Part shown: positions 48,641 to 58,939 of the stretch, in pieces
Numbering within the stretch: the first letter of the stretch is position 1
Layout: each line of letters starts with the position of its first letter
Origin: Microplitis mediator
Taxonomy: Eukaryota > Arthropoda > Insecta > Hymenoptera > Braconidae
Assembly: GCF_029852145.1 (NCBI RefSeq)
Contig: NC_079977.1
Span: forward strand, 20,462,781-20,526,780
Length of the DNA stretch: 64,000 bases
Reading direction: 5' to 3'
Notes under the pieces: model-generated
What the model saw: only the letters and a program-made list of their open reading frames with translations
The model's database searches: none
Told to the model about the DNA's origin: nothing
Translations under genes and position numbers: made by a program

Positions 48641-49640
48641 TTCACGATTTTTGATCTTTTTTCAAAAGTTATTTTATTGTTATTTATTCAAATGCTTATA
48701 ACTTTGAAACTATTGAGCTTAGGGTAATTTTTAAAGAGTACAAATTTGTAGGAAATTTAATTGTGAATAATTTTGGTCTTAGTACTTTTTACGCTAAACT
48801 TAATAGATTTTGAGTTAGAGCTTCAGATAGATTCATATAGATTTTCCAAAAATTTGATCAGATTCATAATTATTGATTTTTCTTAAAATAATCATAACTT
48901 GAAAACTATGAAGCTTACGGTAATTTTTATAGAGTACAAACTTGTTGGAAATTTAATTTTCTATAATTTTGATATCAAGACTTTTTACGCTACACTTGAT
49001 AGTTTTTAAGTTAGAGCTTCATATAGATTCATATATATTTTTCAAAAATCGAATCGATCCATAATTTTATATTCCTATTCAAATAATCATAACTCGGGAA
49101 CTATCGCGCTTAGAATAATTTTTACGAGATTCAAAGTTGTTGGAAATTTAATTTTCTACAATTTCAGACCTCACATTTTTCTTGCTAAATTTGATAGATT
49201 TTGAGTTAGAGCACTATATAGATTCATATAGATTTTCCAAAAATTTGATCAGATTCATAATTATATATTCTTCTTAAAATAATCATAACTCGAAAACTAT
49301 CAAGCTTATGGTAATTTTTGTTGAGCACAAATTTTTTGGAAATTAAATTTTCTATAATTTTGGTCCTTAGACTTTTTTCTCTACACTTGATAGTTTTCGA
49401 GTTAGAGCTTTATATAGATTCATATAGATTTTCCAAAAATTTGATTGCATCCATAATTATAAATTCTCATTAAAATAATCAGAACTTGAAAACTATTGGA
49501 CTTAGACAAATTTTTAATGAGTTAAAGTTTGTTGGAAATTTAATTTTCTACAATTTTGGTCATCGTATTTTTTACGCTAAAATTTATAATTGTCAACTTA
49601 GAGCTCTATATAGATTTATGTAGACAATTTTTTTTAGCGA
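48640..49640. repeat. ~196-bp foldback array
   Basis: Unit starts (ATAACT) at about 48708, 48894, 49089, 49285 and 49481. Units are the same family as 2.6-3.6 kb and 43.5-44.5 kb: CATAACTCGAAAACTATC, TTGTTGGAAATTTAATTTTC, TTTTTACGCTACACTTGATA and GTTTTCGAGTTAGAGCTTTA. Confidence 0.9.
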
Positions 49641-50560
49641 CTATGTGATGAATTTGAGTTTGCACTAGTGATATTTTGAAAATTTAAGAGATTAGAAATT
49701 TGAAGGGTAATTCAAATTCGTTGCTGCGACAAAAAACTGCGAAAAAAAATTATCAAAATATCGGTAATCAGTTTTATTGCAGTGAACTTTTCAAAGATAA
49801 GAAAATTTCGATTTCTAGAGTCAAGAATTTTACTCTAAATTTTAGAAACTAGTTTTGGAGATTTTGCAAAAAATCAAGGCTTGAAATTTTTCGGTTTTCA
49901 AGGATAATTTAAAAAAAAAATCAACAAAATCAATATTTGAAATAAAAAACTAAATTTCTACCCAACTAAAAAAAAAACTTAAAAAATAAATACTCGATTT
50001 ACTCTAGATTAAAAAAAATTTTCAAATTAAACTTCGTAATGAAAAACACGAATAAATTGAACTCTAAAATAAATTTACTTTCCAAATAATTATCCCCTCC
50101 CCCTGTCCTTTTTCCTTTCCCCCTTTTTTCCCATCACCCCCTCCATCACTTTTCTCGTATCTACTCCCTTTACCAACCACCCTATCATCTCCTTGTACTT
50201 CCAAGACTTGTATATACTCTATTACACTTTACTTGAAAATTTCTTATATTTTTTTTTTTTTCTTGTACTTTTCTTAGTAAATTCCTTATACGCAGACATT
50301 ATCCACCCTCAGGCCTCTCAAGAGGGTGGCGTTCGACCCTAAGCCATCAGCGGTGCCACAAGATAAAAGAAGCACCTAAAGTACTTATATATATACATCT
50401 ATATATATATCTATATATATAGTTATCAGAAGGGCAGCCATTTCTGTTGTTAAATAATTAATTATACTGGCGCCTGTTTGCTCGAGTACTTTATGCAGTT
50501 GTATTATAAATGTATACTATTTTTTTTTTATCATTAAATACTTACTATTCTTTTATCAGA
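49641..50560. other. AT-rich sequence then C/T-rich island
   Basis: C-rich at 50090-50190. A unique segment with AAGAGGGTGGCGTTCGACCC lies near 50319. TATATA tracts near 50384-50420. No gene. Confidence 0.45.
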
Positions 50561-51380
50561 GAAACCAAAAAAATTGTTACTATTTTTTTTCAATTTAAAT
50601 TTAAAAAAAACTTTTTATCGGGATTTAGGTCTTTTTTATCTATACAGGCTTGTAACTTTAAAAGTATTGACTTTGAAGATTTTTTCAGAGAAACCTTTTT
50701 TGTAGACAATTTAATTTGCTACAGAAATGATCTCATTATTTTTTTTCATAATTTTGATATTTTCAAAGTTACAAAGGATTTTTATGCGCAAGTTCGATAT
50801 TTTTGATTTTAGATGAAATTTGGTACCTTAAGGGCCGATCAATAAGGGCGGCCCTTATGGCAGGAATCCTAAAAGTGTATAAAAATTTTTTTTATCAAAG
50901 GATGTAAATAAAAAAAAATCAATCATTTTTTTTTCGCCCTTATGGCTTCCGTTTAATTTTAAGGGCTATAAGGATCATAAGGTCTATAAGGGCACAATAC
51001 AATTTTTTTTAATAACTTACTTTCTTTTCCTCTTACAAGCTTGAAAAAAAAAATTCACGCCCTTATGGACCTTAAGACCTTGACGTTAAGGTCGTAAAAA
51101 AATTCAAAATTTCTATTTTTTATTTTTTACACCTTCAAGGTCATCACAAAAAAATTCTAAGCCCTTATGACCTTTAACTCAAATCGGCCCTTACGGCGCC
51201 TAAAACACTATGCAAAACTAAAAACGCCCATAACTCGTTAAATATCATTCCAATCCATTCGCGACTCAGGACCTTTTATTTTGCCCTTAAAATTTCCTAT
51301 AAATAAGGTCCAGTCCCACGATTCGATAAATCCAGTCCTTAAGAAGTTACAGAGCTCCAAAGATGAAAAAATAATTAAAA
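50560..51380. repeat. Two hairpin units flanking a CCTTATGG-word cluster
   Basis: ACCTTTTTTGTAGACAATTT then AATTTGCTACAGAAATG (50694-50731) faces ACCTTTTATTTTGCCCTTAA then AATTTCCTATAAATAAGGTC (51270-51308). Between them, at 50830-51210, the words GCCCTTATGG, AAGGGCTATAAGG, CATAAGGTC and CCTTAAGACCTT recur on both strands. The plus-strand frame at 50510-50806 crosses the first unit and shows no domain. Confidence 0.6.
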
Positions 51381-52203
51381 ATTGAGAATGTAAAATCTGC
51401 TGCTTGTTTTACCCGGCGACCTATCACTTCCTCTTCCAAAATGTATTTTCCTCAATTTACTCATCCGTAAATTGAGCATGAACTCCAACAATAACACTAT
51501 TTACTGTTACAGCAAATACTGCACTGACCATAAAAAAAAGAAGAGAGAACGCATGTCCGCTTGATCGAATATTAACAACCCCGAAATAGGATTTTACATT
51601 GATTATAATACGTCGTAACGAATTTATATAATAACAAACCTTGCATTTGTATTATTCGTCTGCTGTAACTAAACAACAATAAATTTATACATTTTAAAAT
51701 ATATTTTACTTTTTTTATTTTTCTATAGGATTTAAAATGTTTTCTTTTTATTCATATCCTGTCTCTTCCATCTTGTCTTGAATCTTTAACATTTTCTATG
51801 AATGAGTTTTGCTATTTAACTTTAGCCCTTTTGTCGGTACGTTTATTCAGCATAAACATATATAGGGAAGTTGAGAAAATGAAAATTGACGAGTAATTCC
51901 AGAGAAAGAAACCAGTGAAACGGTTTTATGTTGACAAAACATGACAATCATAACTTTGGTGACCGTAACATCACTTGTCATTTGTTAGTTTTTATTTGTT
52001 ATTTTATAACTGCACCATGGGCCCAAAGGATACATGATCTTTTTTTGGAAAAATATTTTTGTACTGAATGAGTTTCGGTTACTGTCGACTTCCGGTTGTA
52101 AAAAAGTATTTTTAGTTAGTCGTTATTAATATTAAATGGAATAGATTTTTTTTTGAATTTCGAGGGGGGGGGGTAAGAAAAAAAATAAAAATTTTTTTAT
52201 CTA
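51380..52203. other. Unique non-coding sequence
   Basis: No repeat family or coding frame is recognised. A G run lies near 52163. Confidence 0.45.
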
Positions 52204-52261
52204 TATCAGACTAAATATCATACGAAAATAAGTCTAATATCGGCCTGAGTAAGGAATAGTA

Positions 52262-53831
52262 CGGCCTGTATGAAAAAACAATATATGGTTAAAATATATA
52301 AAATCATATAGGGGAGGGTGGGGCAGAGCGGCCCCCCTAAGCCAATTATTATTTTTTGTGGCTTTCAACCATAAGATCACTTTACTTTTGTCCTATTTCG
52401 AACAAATTTATGGACATTTTGCCAAAATTCTGAAAAAAAATTTTTTTTTTTAGTGGGGCAGAGCGGCCCCCCTTCAAAAAGTGATAAAAAAAAATTTTTT
52501 TTTTCGTTTTTTAAATTGTTTTCATCATCAAGAATGTATTTCTTTCTCTTGACAACTATTTTTGGTTTTATATTACTCGAAAAAAATTTTTTAAAGCGTA
52601 ACCAATCGTTCACTCTCGATTACCTTAATTACTAATTGTTATTTAATAAAAAAAAAAAAATCAATTCTATAATTTTACTTTATTTCAAAAATTTATAAAC
52701 TAAAAAAAAAAATTTAATTTTTATAAATTTTTAGTAACCAAAGTTGCCTCTTACATAGAGAAACGGCCGAAAAATATGAAAAAATAATTTTTTCGGAAGT
52801 TTCAGCTGGTCCATTTTGCCCCAGGTGTTATGCGTAGGGCTAGAAATGTGGAATTATAATAATTTTTTTTTAATTTGACGATAAAAATATGAAAAAATCA
52901 CTTTTTCAAACTTTTGGGCTTGTCCATTTTGCCTCAAATGTCATGTGTAGGGGTAGAAATGCGCAAACATATCGGATTTATAGTAATTAGTCGAAAAACA
53001 AAAATTTTTTTTTTTGGTCAAAATTTCAGGGGGGCCGCTCTGCCCCACCCTCCCCTATGTTTGCAACGAAAAATATATGATATATTATATTATATATTAT
53101 AAAAAGTCATATAGAGATTTTCGCCGATTTAATATAAAATTATATACAGTAGTAAATATATGTATTCCATATATGTAACTTATATGTTTTTTATATTAAG
53201 CTATATATACATTTACATTTACCTTATAATATATTGTATTGATATATTTCCTTTTATATTTAAAAAATATAAAATTTTTATATGAAATGAAATAAATGGT
53301 AGCATATAATTTATATTATATATGGCGCCATATATTTCCTTTGTTATATTTAAGCATATATTTTTTTCGGTGTATGTATATGTATATGGGTATATATATT
53401 CGCATCAAATTAACTAATTTTGAAAATTTTAACTGCAATTTAAAGAGTATATTAAAATTTAGATCTAATTTAATTGGAGTTGGTCACACGAATAAGAAAC
53501 TTTTTTTTCCATACACAATATAAATATATGTTTTTATATATGATCCGAATATATTTTTCGTATATGATAGAAATATATATTTTTATATATGATAAAAATA
53601 TAGTTTCCGTATATGAAAAGAATATATATTTTCATATATAATAAAAATATATTTTTTGTATATGATTGACATATATATTTTATACATGCTAAAAATATAC
53701 GGACTCGTATATGATGAGTATTATATTTTTTAATATAAAAGAAAATATATCAGAAAATATAGTTAAATTGGCCACATATATTTTCTGATATTTATCATAT
53801 ATTTTTACATATATGTTATTTTCATACAAGG
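52262..53831. mobile_element. Nested TATATA-rich element, GTATGAAAA ends
   Basis: The left end CTGTATGAAAAAACAATATA and right end (complement TTGTATGAAAATAACATATA) match imperfectly. The body at 53070-53820 is made of TATATG/CATATA words. A second member of the family is at 60799-61722. It interrupts the left arm of the surrounding element and is itself interrupted by the MITE at 52310-53056. Confidence 0.65.
52308..53058. mobile_element. MITE with perfect 31-bp terminal inverted repeats
   Basis: The left terminus begins ATAGGGGAGGGTGGGGCAGA and continues GCGGCCCCCCT. The right terminus (53028-53058) is its exact complement. If TA is the target duplication, the element is 52311-53056. An internal copy of the end (GGGGCAGAGCGGCCCCCCTT near 52456) and two worn ones (TCCATTTTGCCCCA about 52810; TCCATTTTGCCTCA about 52922) are present. 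About 750 bp, with no transposase. The GC-rich ends contrast with an AT-rich body. Confidence 0.92.
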
Positions 53832-53990
53832 AGCAAAATCAGATTAAATTATAAACTTATATTCAAGAAAAAATATTTGAATTTATTATTCATTTTAAAA
53901 CAGATCTAATTTTTTGACCCGGGTATATGATGGTCTACCACCAGATATGCTGATTTTTCTCTTCACTTTTCCACAAAAACAAAAATTGAG

Positions 53991-54378
53991 TTATGAATCT
54001 ATCGATAGTAGAAAACATCTAGAATTAATAATCGAGTTTCGAAAAAAAATATCGATATTTGAATAATCAATTTTTTTCTCCTCTTCTAATTCGAGCACTC
54101 TGATGATCATTTCATTGACATCTATCGCTGTGAATCGCTTTGATATTGTATACGTATCATGAAATAAACAACTTGAAAAATGTATTTTGACTTTGTTCAG
54201 TGCATAACTGTAGAATTTCATAGTACGGAGGATAGGATTCAACATTCTGTGCCCTGCCCAGTCGGTTATCAAAGAGATTTATTTTGATGTAGACCTCGAG
54301 ATCCATTTTCAATCGTGATCCGTCCTCATCACAATTTTTCATTAAAGTCATCAGATACGGCAAAGCATCATCAGACAT
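53991..54378 (-). pseudogene. Two overlapping unrecognised frames inside the composite element
   Basis: The first frame (54378 down to 54157) starts at a real ATG, MSDDALPYLMTLMKNCDEDG.., and stops after 73 codons. The second (54272 down to 53991) continues in another frame, with TDWAGHRMLNPILRTMKFYS and a Glu/Lys-rich LELEEEKKIDYS. Both look more protein-like than other frames in this window. A frameshift, or an unseen intron, probably splits one ancestral coding region of about 125 codons. I do not recognise the family. It lies wholly between the element's inverted arms. Confidence 0.4.
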
Positions 54379-54881
54379 CGTTTCGGCAAGTTAAAGCCGT
54401 TGAAGAAAAATAACAAGAAGAGTTCTCCACTCAGAAACTCATAGAAGAGAGTGGATAAAACCCACTGGAAAAATATTAAATAGTCAAAATACCGACTCTC
54501 GAGAGTTTTAACCATACGGCAGTTGTAAGTATTTCATCACCATATATTTTCTTGAATCGTAATAATTTAAGCATTAATAATTATTTTTCATATTTTTGCA
54601 GACTGTCATTCAAAGTACTACTTATCATACAAGACTACAACTAGAAATCAAATCATCACTTTCGAAAGATTTTTTGTTTAGTTATTTTTTTTCTTTATTA
54701 TCATTTTTTACTCTTTTTATAAGCATTTTTTTTATTTTTCTTGAGTAATCTATATGATGATCTATTACATATGATTTATTGTCATTTATTTTATACCGTT
54801 GAGAGAACTCATTAAATATAACAGCATCGGAATATAATACTTCTGAAATAAGTTTCTTACCAGGGACACTACAAGCTGTGG

Positions 54882-54895
54882 GCGCGATCTAGTGG
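54882..54895 (-). promoter_or_regulatory. CTCF-like word in the composite element
   Basis: GCGCGATCTAGTGG differs from GCGCCATCTAGTGG, the insect-style CTCF word, at one base. It lies just inside the right arm of the 52.2-55.1 kb element. A single mismatch at a core position lowers confidence. Confidence 0.25.
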
Positions 54896-55149
54896 CGAGC
54901 ATCGAACTACTCCCGCTGCTGTTGGCTTGCATCAAAACTTACCCGGGTCAAAAATTTAAACCTGTATTAAAATAAATGATAAATTCAAATATTTTTTTTT
55001 TTAATTTAAATTTATAAATCGTATTTATTTTATACAAGAATTTAATCTGTTTTTGCTTGTATTATTTCTTATCTAGGCCAATATCAGACTTATTTTCGTA
55101 TGATATTTAGTCTGTTTTAAATCGCGATTAGACTAAAAACAGGACTTTT

Positions 55150-55393
55150 TACAAATATAAATAATAGGGTGATCAAAAAAATAACGAATTTTTTTTTTAA
55201 CGGAAACAGGTTCGAAAGTTTCATTTAGATAAAAAAAGATGCCTGTGGAACTTTGTGCTTTTAATATTAACATTAAGAGGTTCCTCATCGCACTTTTCTA
55301 TTTTCCATAAGAATAACATGGAAAAAATTTTTTTTACGTCTTCTGATTTTTATAAGTAGCCAGCGATGCGTCATAGGAACAATTGGCAGGCAT
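55150..55393. other. Flank of the large hairpin
   Basis: AT-rich unique sequence. No feature is seen. Confidence 0.45.
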
Positions 55394-55953
55394 GTTTTTG
55401 TAGAGAATTGAATGCTCTACAAAAAAAGATTCTTATCATTTTTTAAGGAATCTATTTGTTGAAAAGTTATTTGAGGTTAGAGTCGAATTCATATTAAATT
55501 TTGAGATTTTCTACTTTTCCGGTGAAACTATCAGACCTATTACAAAATATCATGAGACCTTTTTTGTAGATAATTTTATTCCCTAGAAGTTATTTTCAAT
55601 AAAGTTTTTCGGGATTCCACATTGTTTTCAAGTTATTTTTATTTTAATGTCAAGCTCTTAAAATCGATCAGAAGACTATTTTTTTTATGAGCACGACATT
55701 AAAATAAAAATAACTAGAAAACAATTCGGAATTCGAAAAAACTTTATTGAAAATAACTTCTGGGGAATAAAATTGTCTACAAGAAAGGTCCCATGATATT
55801 TTGTAATAGGTCTGATAGTTTCGCCGGAAAAGTAAGAAAATCTCAAAATTTAATATGAATTCGACTTCAACCTCAAATAACTTTTGAACAAATAGATTCC
55901 TCAAAAAATGATAAGAAACTTTTTTTGTAGAGCATTCAATTACCTACAAAAAA
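55394..55953. repeat. Large near-perfect inverted repeat, ~264-bp arms
   Basis: The left arm is 55394-55657 and the right arm 55689-55953, separated by about 31 nt. Paired landmarks: GAATGCTCTACAAAAAAAG with CTTTTTTTGTAGAGCATTC; GACCTATTACAAAATATCAT with ATGATATTTTGTAATAGGTC; GTTATTTTCAATAAAGTTTT with AAAACTTTATTGAAAATAAC. The arms differ at scattered positions only. Each arm contains TTGTAG..CTACAA units of the superfamily. A transcript would fold into a long double-stranded RNA. The minus frame at 55668-55904 is one arm translated. Confidence 0.95.
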
Positions 55954-55959
55954 TAACAA

Positions 55960-56560
55960 TAAAAGTCCGATTTTATTTCTGCAATCTCATTAGCTCGTTT
56001 CATAGTGATTTTAGGAGTCAAAAATTTAATGATTTTTTGCTTAATTGATATAAAAAATAGGATGGCCGAATATAGATACAAGAAAATTACCTCTGTATGC
56101 ATTATCGGCCATCTTAGTTTTATTTTTTTTGAGGTTATCAGTTTATATGCAAAATAGTCAATTTAATTTGTTAATGTCAAAATTAATAAACAAACTGATT
56201 AAGTCATATTTCAAAATAAATATAAATATTTAGAATAGATGTAAATAAATTATATACATCCGATGAGCTAAAATTTTATCTATAAGGTGGCTGATAAAGG
56301 GGTCTAGCCAGGCCGATAAAGGGGACATCAGGAATTGAAGTTATGTTCATTTATTATTTAATTTCTAATAAATATTTTTACATAAATTTTTTTTTTTAAT
56401 ATGAAGTTAAATGTATAAGCTTCAAGGATCTATCACTGTTTTATGCATGAATTTGTTATTTATATTTCAATTCTTAATTCGTTAAGAAAAATACGCTTAA
56501 CTGGCCGATAGAGGGGTCACTTACCTTATAGTCTGTGTTGAAAAATAACACAAATATTGT
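55960..56560. other. Spacer with short repeats
   Basis: GATGGCCGA (56061) and TCGGCCATC (56105) are inverted 44 bp apart. GGCTGATAAAGGGG (56289), GGCCGATAAAGGGG (56311) and GGCCGATAGAGGGG (56503) are direct repeats. AACACAAATATTGTGTT (about 56549) is a near-palindrome. Confidence 0.5.
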
Positions 56561-57419
56561 GTTTATTTTAATACAATATTTTTCACTGTACAGTAATTGA
56601 ATAACAGAGAAAAATTGAAGATCAACATGAATCAATACGATCAATGTTATGATTTCGGTAAGGAAAGAATAACTTCCCGAATTATTGAAACTTTAAAATT
56701 TTATTAGTGAAAGGCTAAAAATTTCTGCACAATACAAGAAAACAGAATTGTTTTGGGCCTTAACACACTTCACCTTCAACTAAAAAAAACCTCGAAAAAA
56801 ATTTTTTCGAGCGCATGACTCGTAAAATTAAGTGGTTATTACACCAATTGCTATTAGCTGAATATTGCGAGCCATCGATGTTTCTAATGAATCTCGAGAG
56901 TTTTCGTAATATTTAAAACTTAATCGTATTCGATTGTGCGGAAACCAATGCTGACAAAACTTGATAATCATGGTTGTTTTTGAAATGCAAATATTTTGAG
57001 GTTATCTATCTTTTTTTTGTTGAATACAATAAAGAATATAATGACGTATCGATACAACGTTCCAAAGGTTTGACGAAATAATTCGTTTCCTCACAAAATC
57101 GTACAGGAGTTCAACATCATTTTTTTAGATTTTAAACCAACGATTGATTTAAACCAACTTACAGACGGCAGTAAGTTTGTTCTGACTTAGAAATTCTATA
57201 AGTTTCTAAAAAGTTCAAAATGGATCTCAGACTAATTCTAGCATTTGAACGTCGCCAAAAAAACGAAGTTTGTTACATTAACATCTTGCTTTAGTAATAA
57301 TGATATCAAATTCAAAATTATATTTCATAGTGAAATAAGGCACTAAAAAATTTTGTAACGACAAGCGAATTTATTTTCTTAGCCGACAGATCTACAAGTG
57401 AGAAAGTCCAAATTTAAAA

Positions 57420-57431
57420 GCCACCTAGCGG
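57420..57431 (-). promoter_or_regulatory. CTCF-like motif 1
   Basis: GCCACCTAGCGG on the plus strand; the complement CCGCTAGGTGGC fits the CTCF core consensus CCRSYAGRKGGC. It lies in copy A, in AAAAGCCACCTAGCGGATAA. Confidence 0.45.
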
Positions 57432-58216
57432 ATAATTCGAGAACTATCGACCATAACGTCTTTCTATCTTCTAATAATAAAAATATTTTATTACGGTAGT
57501 AAATTAAATTTTTATATTTATATATTTTCATATTTCACATATTTTGAATGTTCAAGTTCTACTGAATCTGTTCTAAATTTACGATCATCATAACGACTAT
57601 TTCACAAGGATCGTGAAGAACTCGAGTGCAAACCTGATTTTTCAGAGATTTCCAGAAAATAAATTGTCAGACCTAATAAAATATTCTCCTTCAATGAGGT
57701 GACAAATTTCAGAGTCAAATTGAAGTCCTAAAAAAATTTGTGCGGGTCGTGTCGAATTTTATCTTCATAATTTTTCTAAATAATCACAGAATTAATACAT
57801 TATGGCCATCATTATCGTTTAACAAATACTTCATTTATAAATGATCTAATGAATTTTCAGAAGAAAAAAAAATTTTTTTCGATTGAACATTAAGCTTCCG
57901 CAACAATGATATTTTTTGTGCTTTATATTTTGGACGATTTCTTGTAATGAAGTTACCAGAAACAACATGGAAATAGTCAAATTTTTAACTTATAAAGAAA
58001 AATTAATTTAGTTGTAGCGAATATTTGAAAAGTTGTTGAGAATAAACAAACACGATATTGACATTATCGGGAAAATTTTCCGAATCAGAAAAACAAGAAA
58101 TTAAAGATCGAATTGCAATAAACACAAAATTTGATCACAACTTATTTTTTCTTATAAAATAATCCAATTTATTAAAATTACCTACCGCTTCATGTATGAG
58201 AAGATTTAAACCCCAA

Positions 58217-58228
58217 GCCACCTAGCGG
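58217..58228 (-). promoter_or_regulatory. CTCF-like motif 2
   Basis: The same 12-mer, in the context CCAAGCCACCTAGCGGATGA. It is preceded by CCGCTTCATGTATGAGAAGA. Confidence 0.45.
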
Positions 58229-58853
58229 ATGATCTGGGACTAAGTTCATAAAATGAGTAGGTTTCATTATATTTCAACGATTTTACTTTCAGAAAGTACT
58301 AAATCTATGAAGTAAACGACCATGTGTAGAAGGACAAAATATTTTCTGATCTTTCGATCAGACGAATAAAATTTTTTATCCTAACAAACTAACTACTGTC
58401 AATATACATCCAAACAATTAAAGGGACAAGAAAATTTTATAAATTTTTTAGTGATTTTTGGAAGGCCGTATTTTAGTGAAAAATGATCGTATCAAAAAAA
58501 CAAAAAAATCCAATTGAAGCTTTAAATCTCTAGTTTAAAGATCTTCCAGCAAAATAATTTTTTGAGCCACGGTTTTTCCGGAATCATAAGAAATTGCTCG
58601 AGACAAAATTTATTCAAATTTTTGGGTTTTGTTTTTTGAGTCTACAGGGCCTAGAAAATTTTTTCTAGAAAAATCAATGCATGGTTCGTTTAGAGTATTT
58701 ATTCAGCTACAATTTGCTTTTTTTTGTTTCTTTGTACGATAGTTTGCTGCTGCGATATCAGCCTTCAAATGAAAAAGGATCTTTTTGTCTATGAACAAAA
58801 CCTCCACACAATCATTTTGAATTAAAAGAAAAACTATTATTCTTCTCGGAGGA

Positions 58854-58909
58854 GGCGAAAAGCGGAAACTTCGTTTCGCACTGCGGGAGAAAAGTTGACG
58901 CTTTTCGCC
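58854..58909. repeat. GC-rich 11-bp-stem hairpin
   Basis: GGCGAAAAGCG and CGCTTTTCGCC are perfect complements separated by 34 nt that include TTCGTTTCG. Its GC content is strikingly higher than the surroundings. Confidence 0.8.
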
Positions 58910-58939
58910 CGGAGGGGAGAAAATTAATTTTTCATCCTC

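Larger units (their letters stand above)
52204..55117. mobile_element. Composite foldback element with ~150-bp inverted ends
   Basis: The left end (CAGACTAAATATCATACGAA, AATAAGTCTAATATCGGCCT) and right end at 55072-55117 (AGGCCAATATCAGACTTATT, TTCGTATGATATTTAGTCTG) are inverted repeats about 45 bp long. Pairing resumes inside: 53833-53926 matches the complement of 54947-55055, both ending at GACCCGGG / CCCGGGTC. The gap in the left arm is filled exactly by the nested element at 52262-53831. Without that insert the element would be about 1.35 kb, with about 1 kb of interior (53927-54946). No transposase is recognised. Confidence 0.7.
56600..58540. repeat. Dispersed duplicated segment, copy A
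   Basis: Several blocks match copy B at 62.3-64.0 kb: around 56617-56905 (GAAGATCA..GATCAATGTT, GAATCTCGAGA), 57355-57560 (AGCCGACAGATC, ATCGACCATAACGTCTTTCT) and 58082-58421. The last block is nearly identical to 63661-64000. Offsets drift from about 5.5 to 5.7 kb, so indels separate the copies. No coding frame; likely a non-autonomous mobile element or old segmental duplication. Confidence 0.8.

Noticed and set aside
50830..51210. CCTTATGG words as SRF CArG boxes
   Set aside because: A CArG box needs six A/T bases between CC and GG; these have four.
54157..54378. Functional gene in the composite element
   Set aside because: The frame is interrupted after 73 codons and the rest lies in another frame. 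It is called a probable pseudogene instead.
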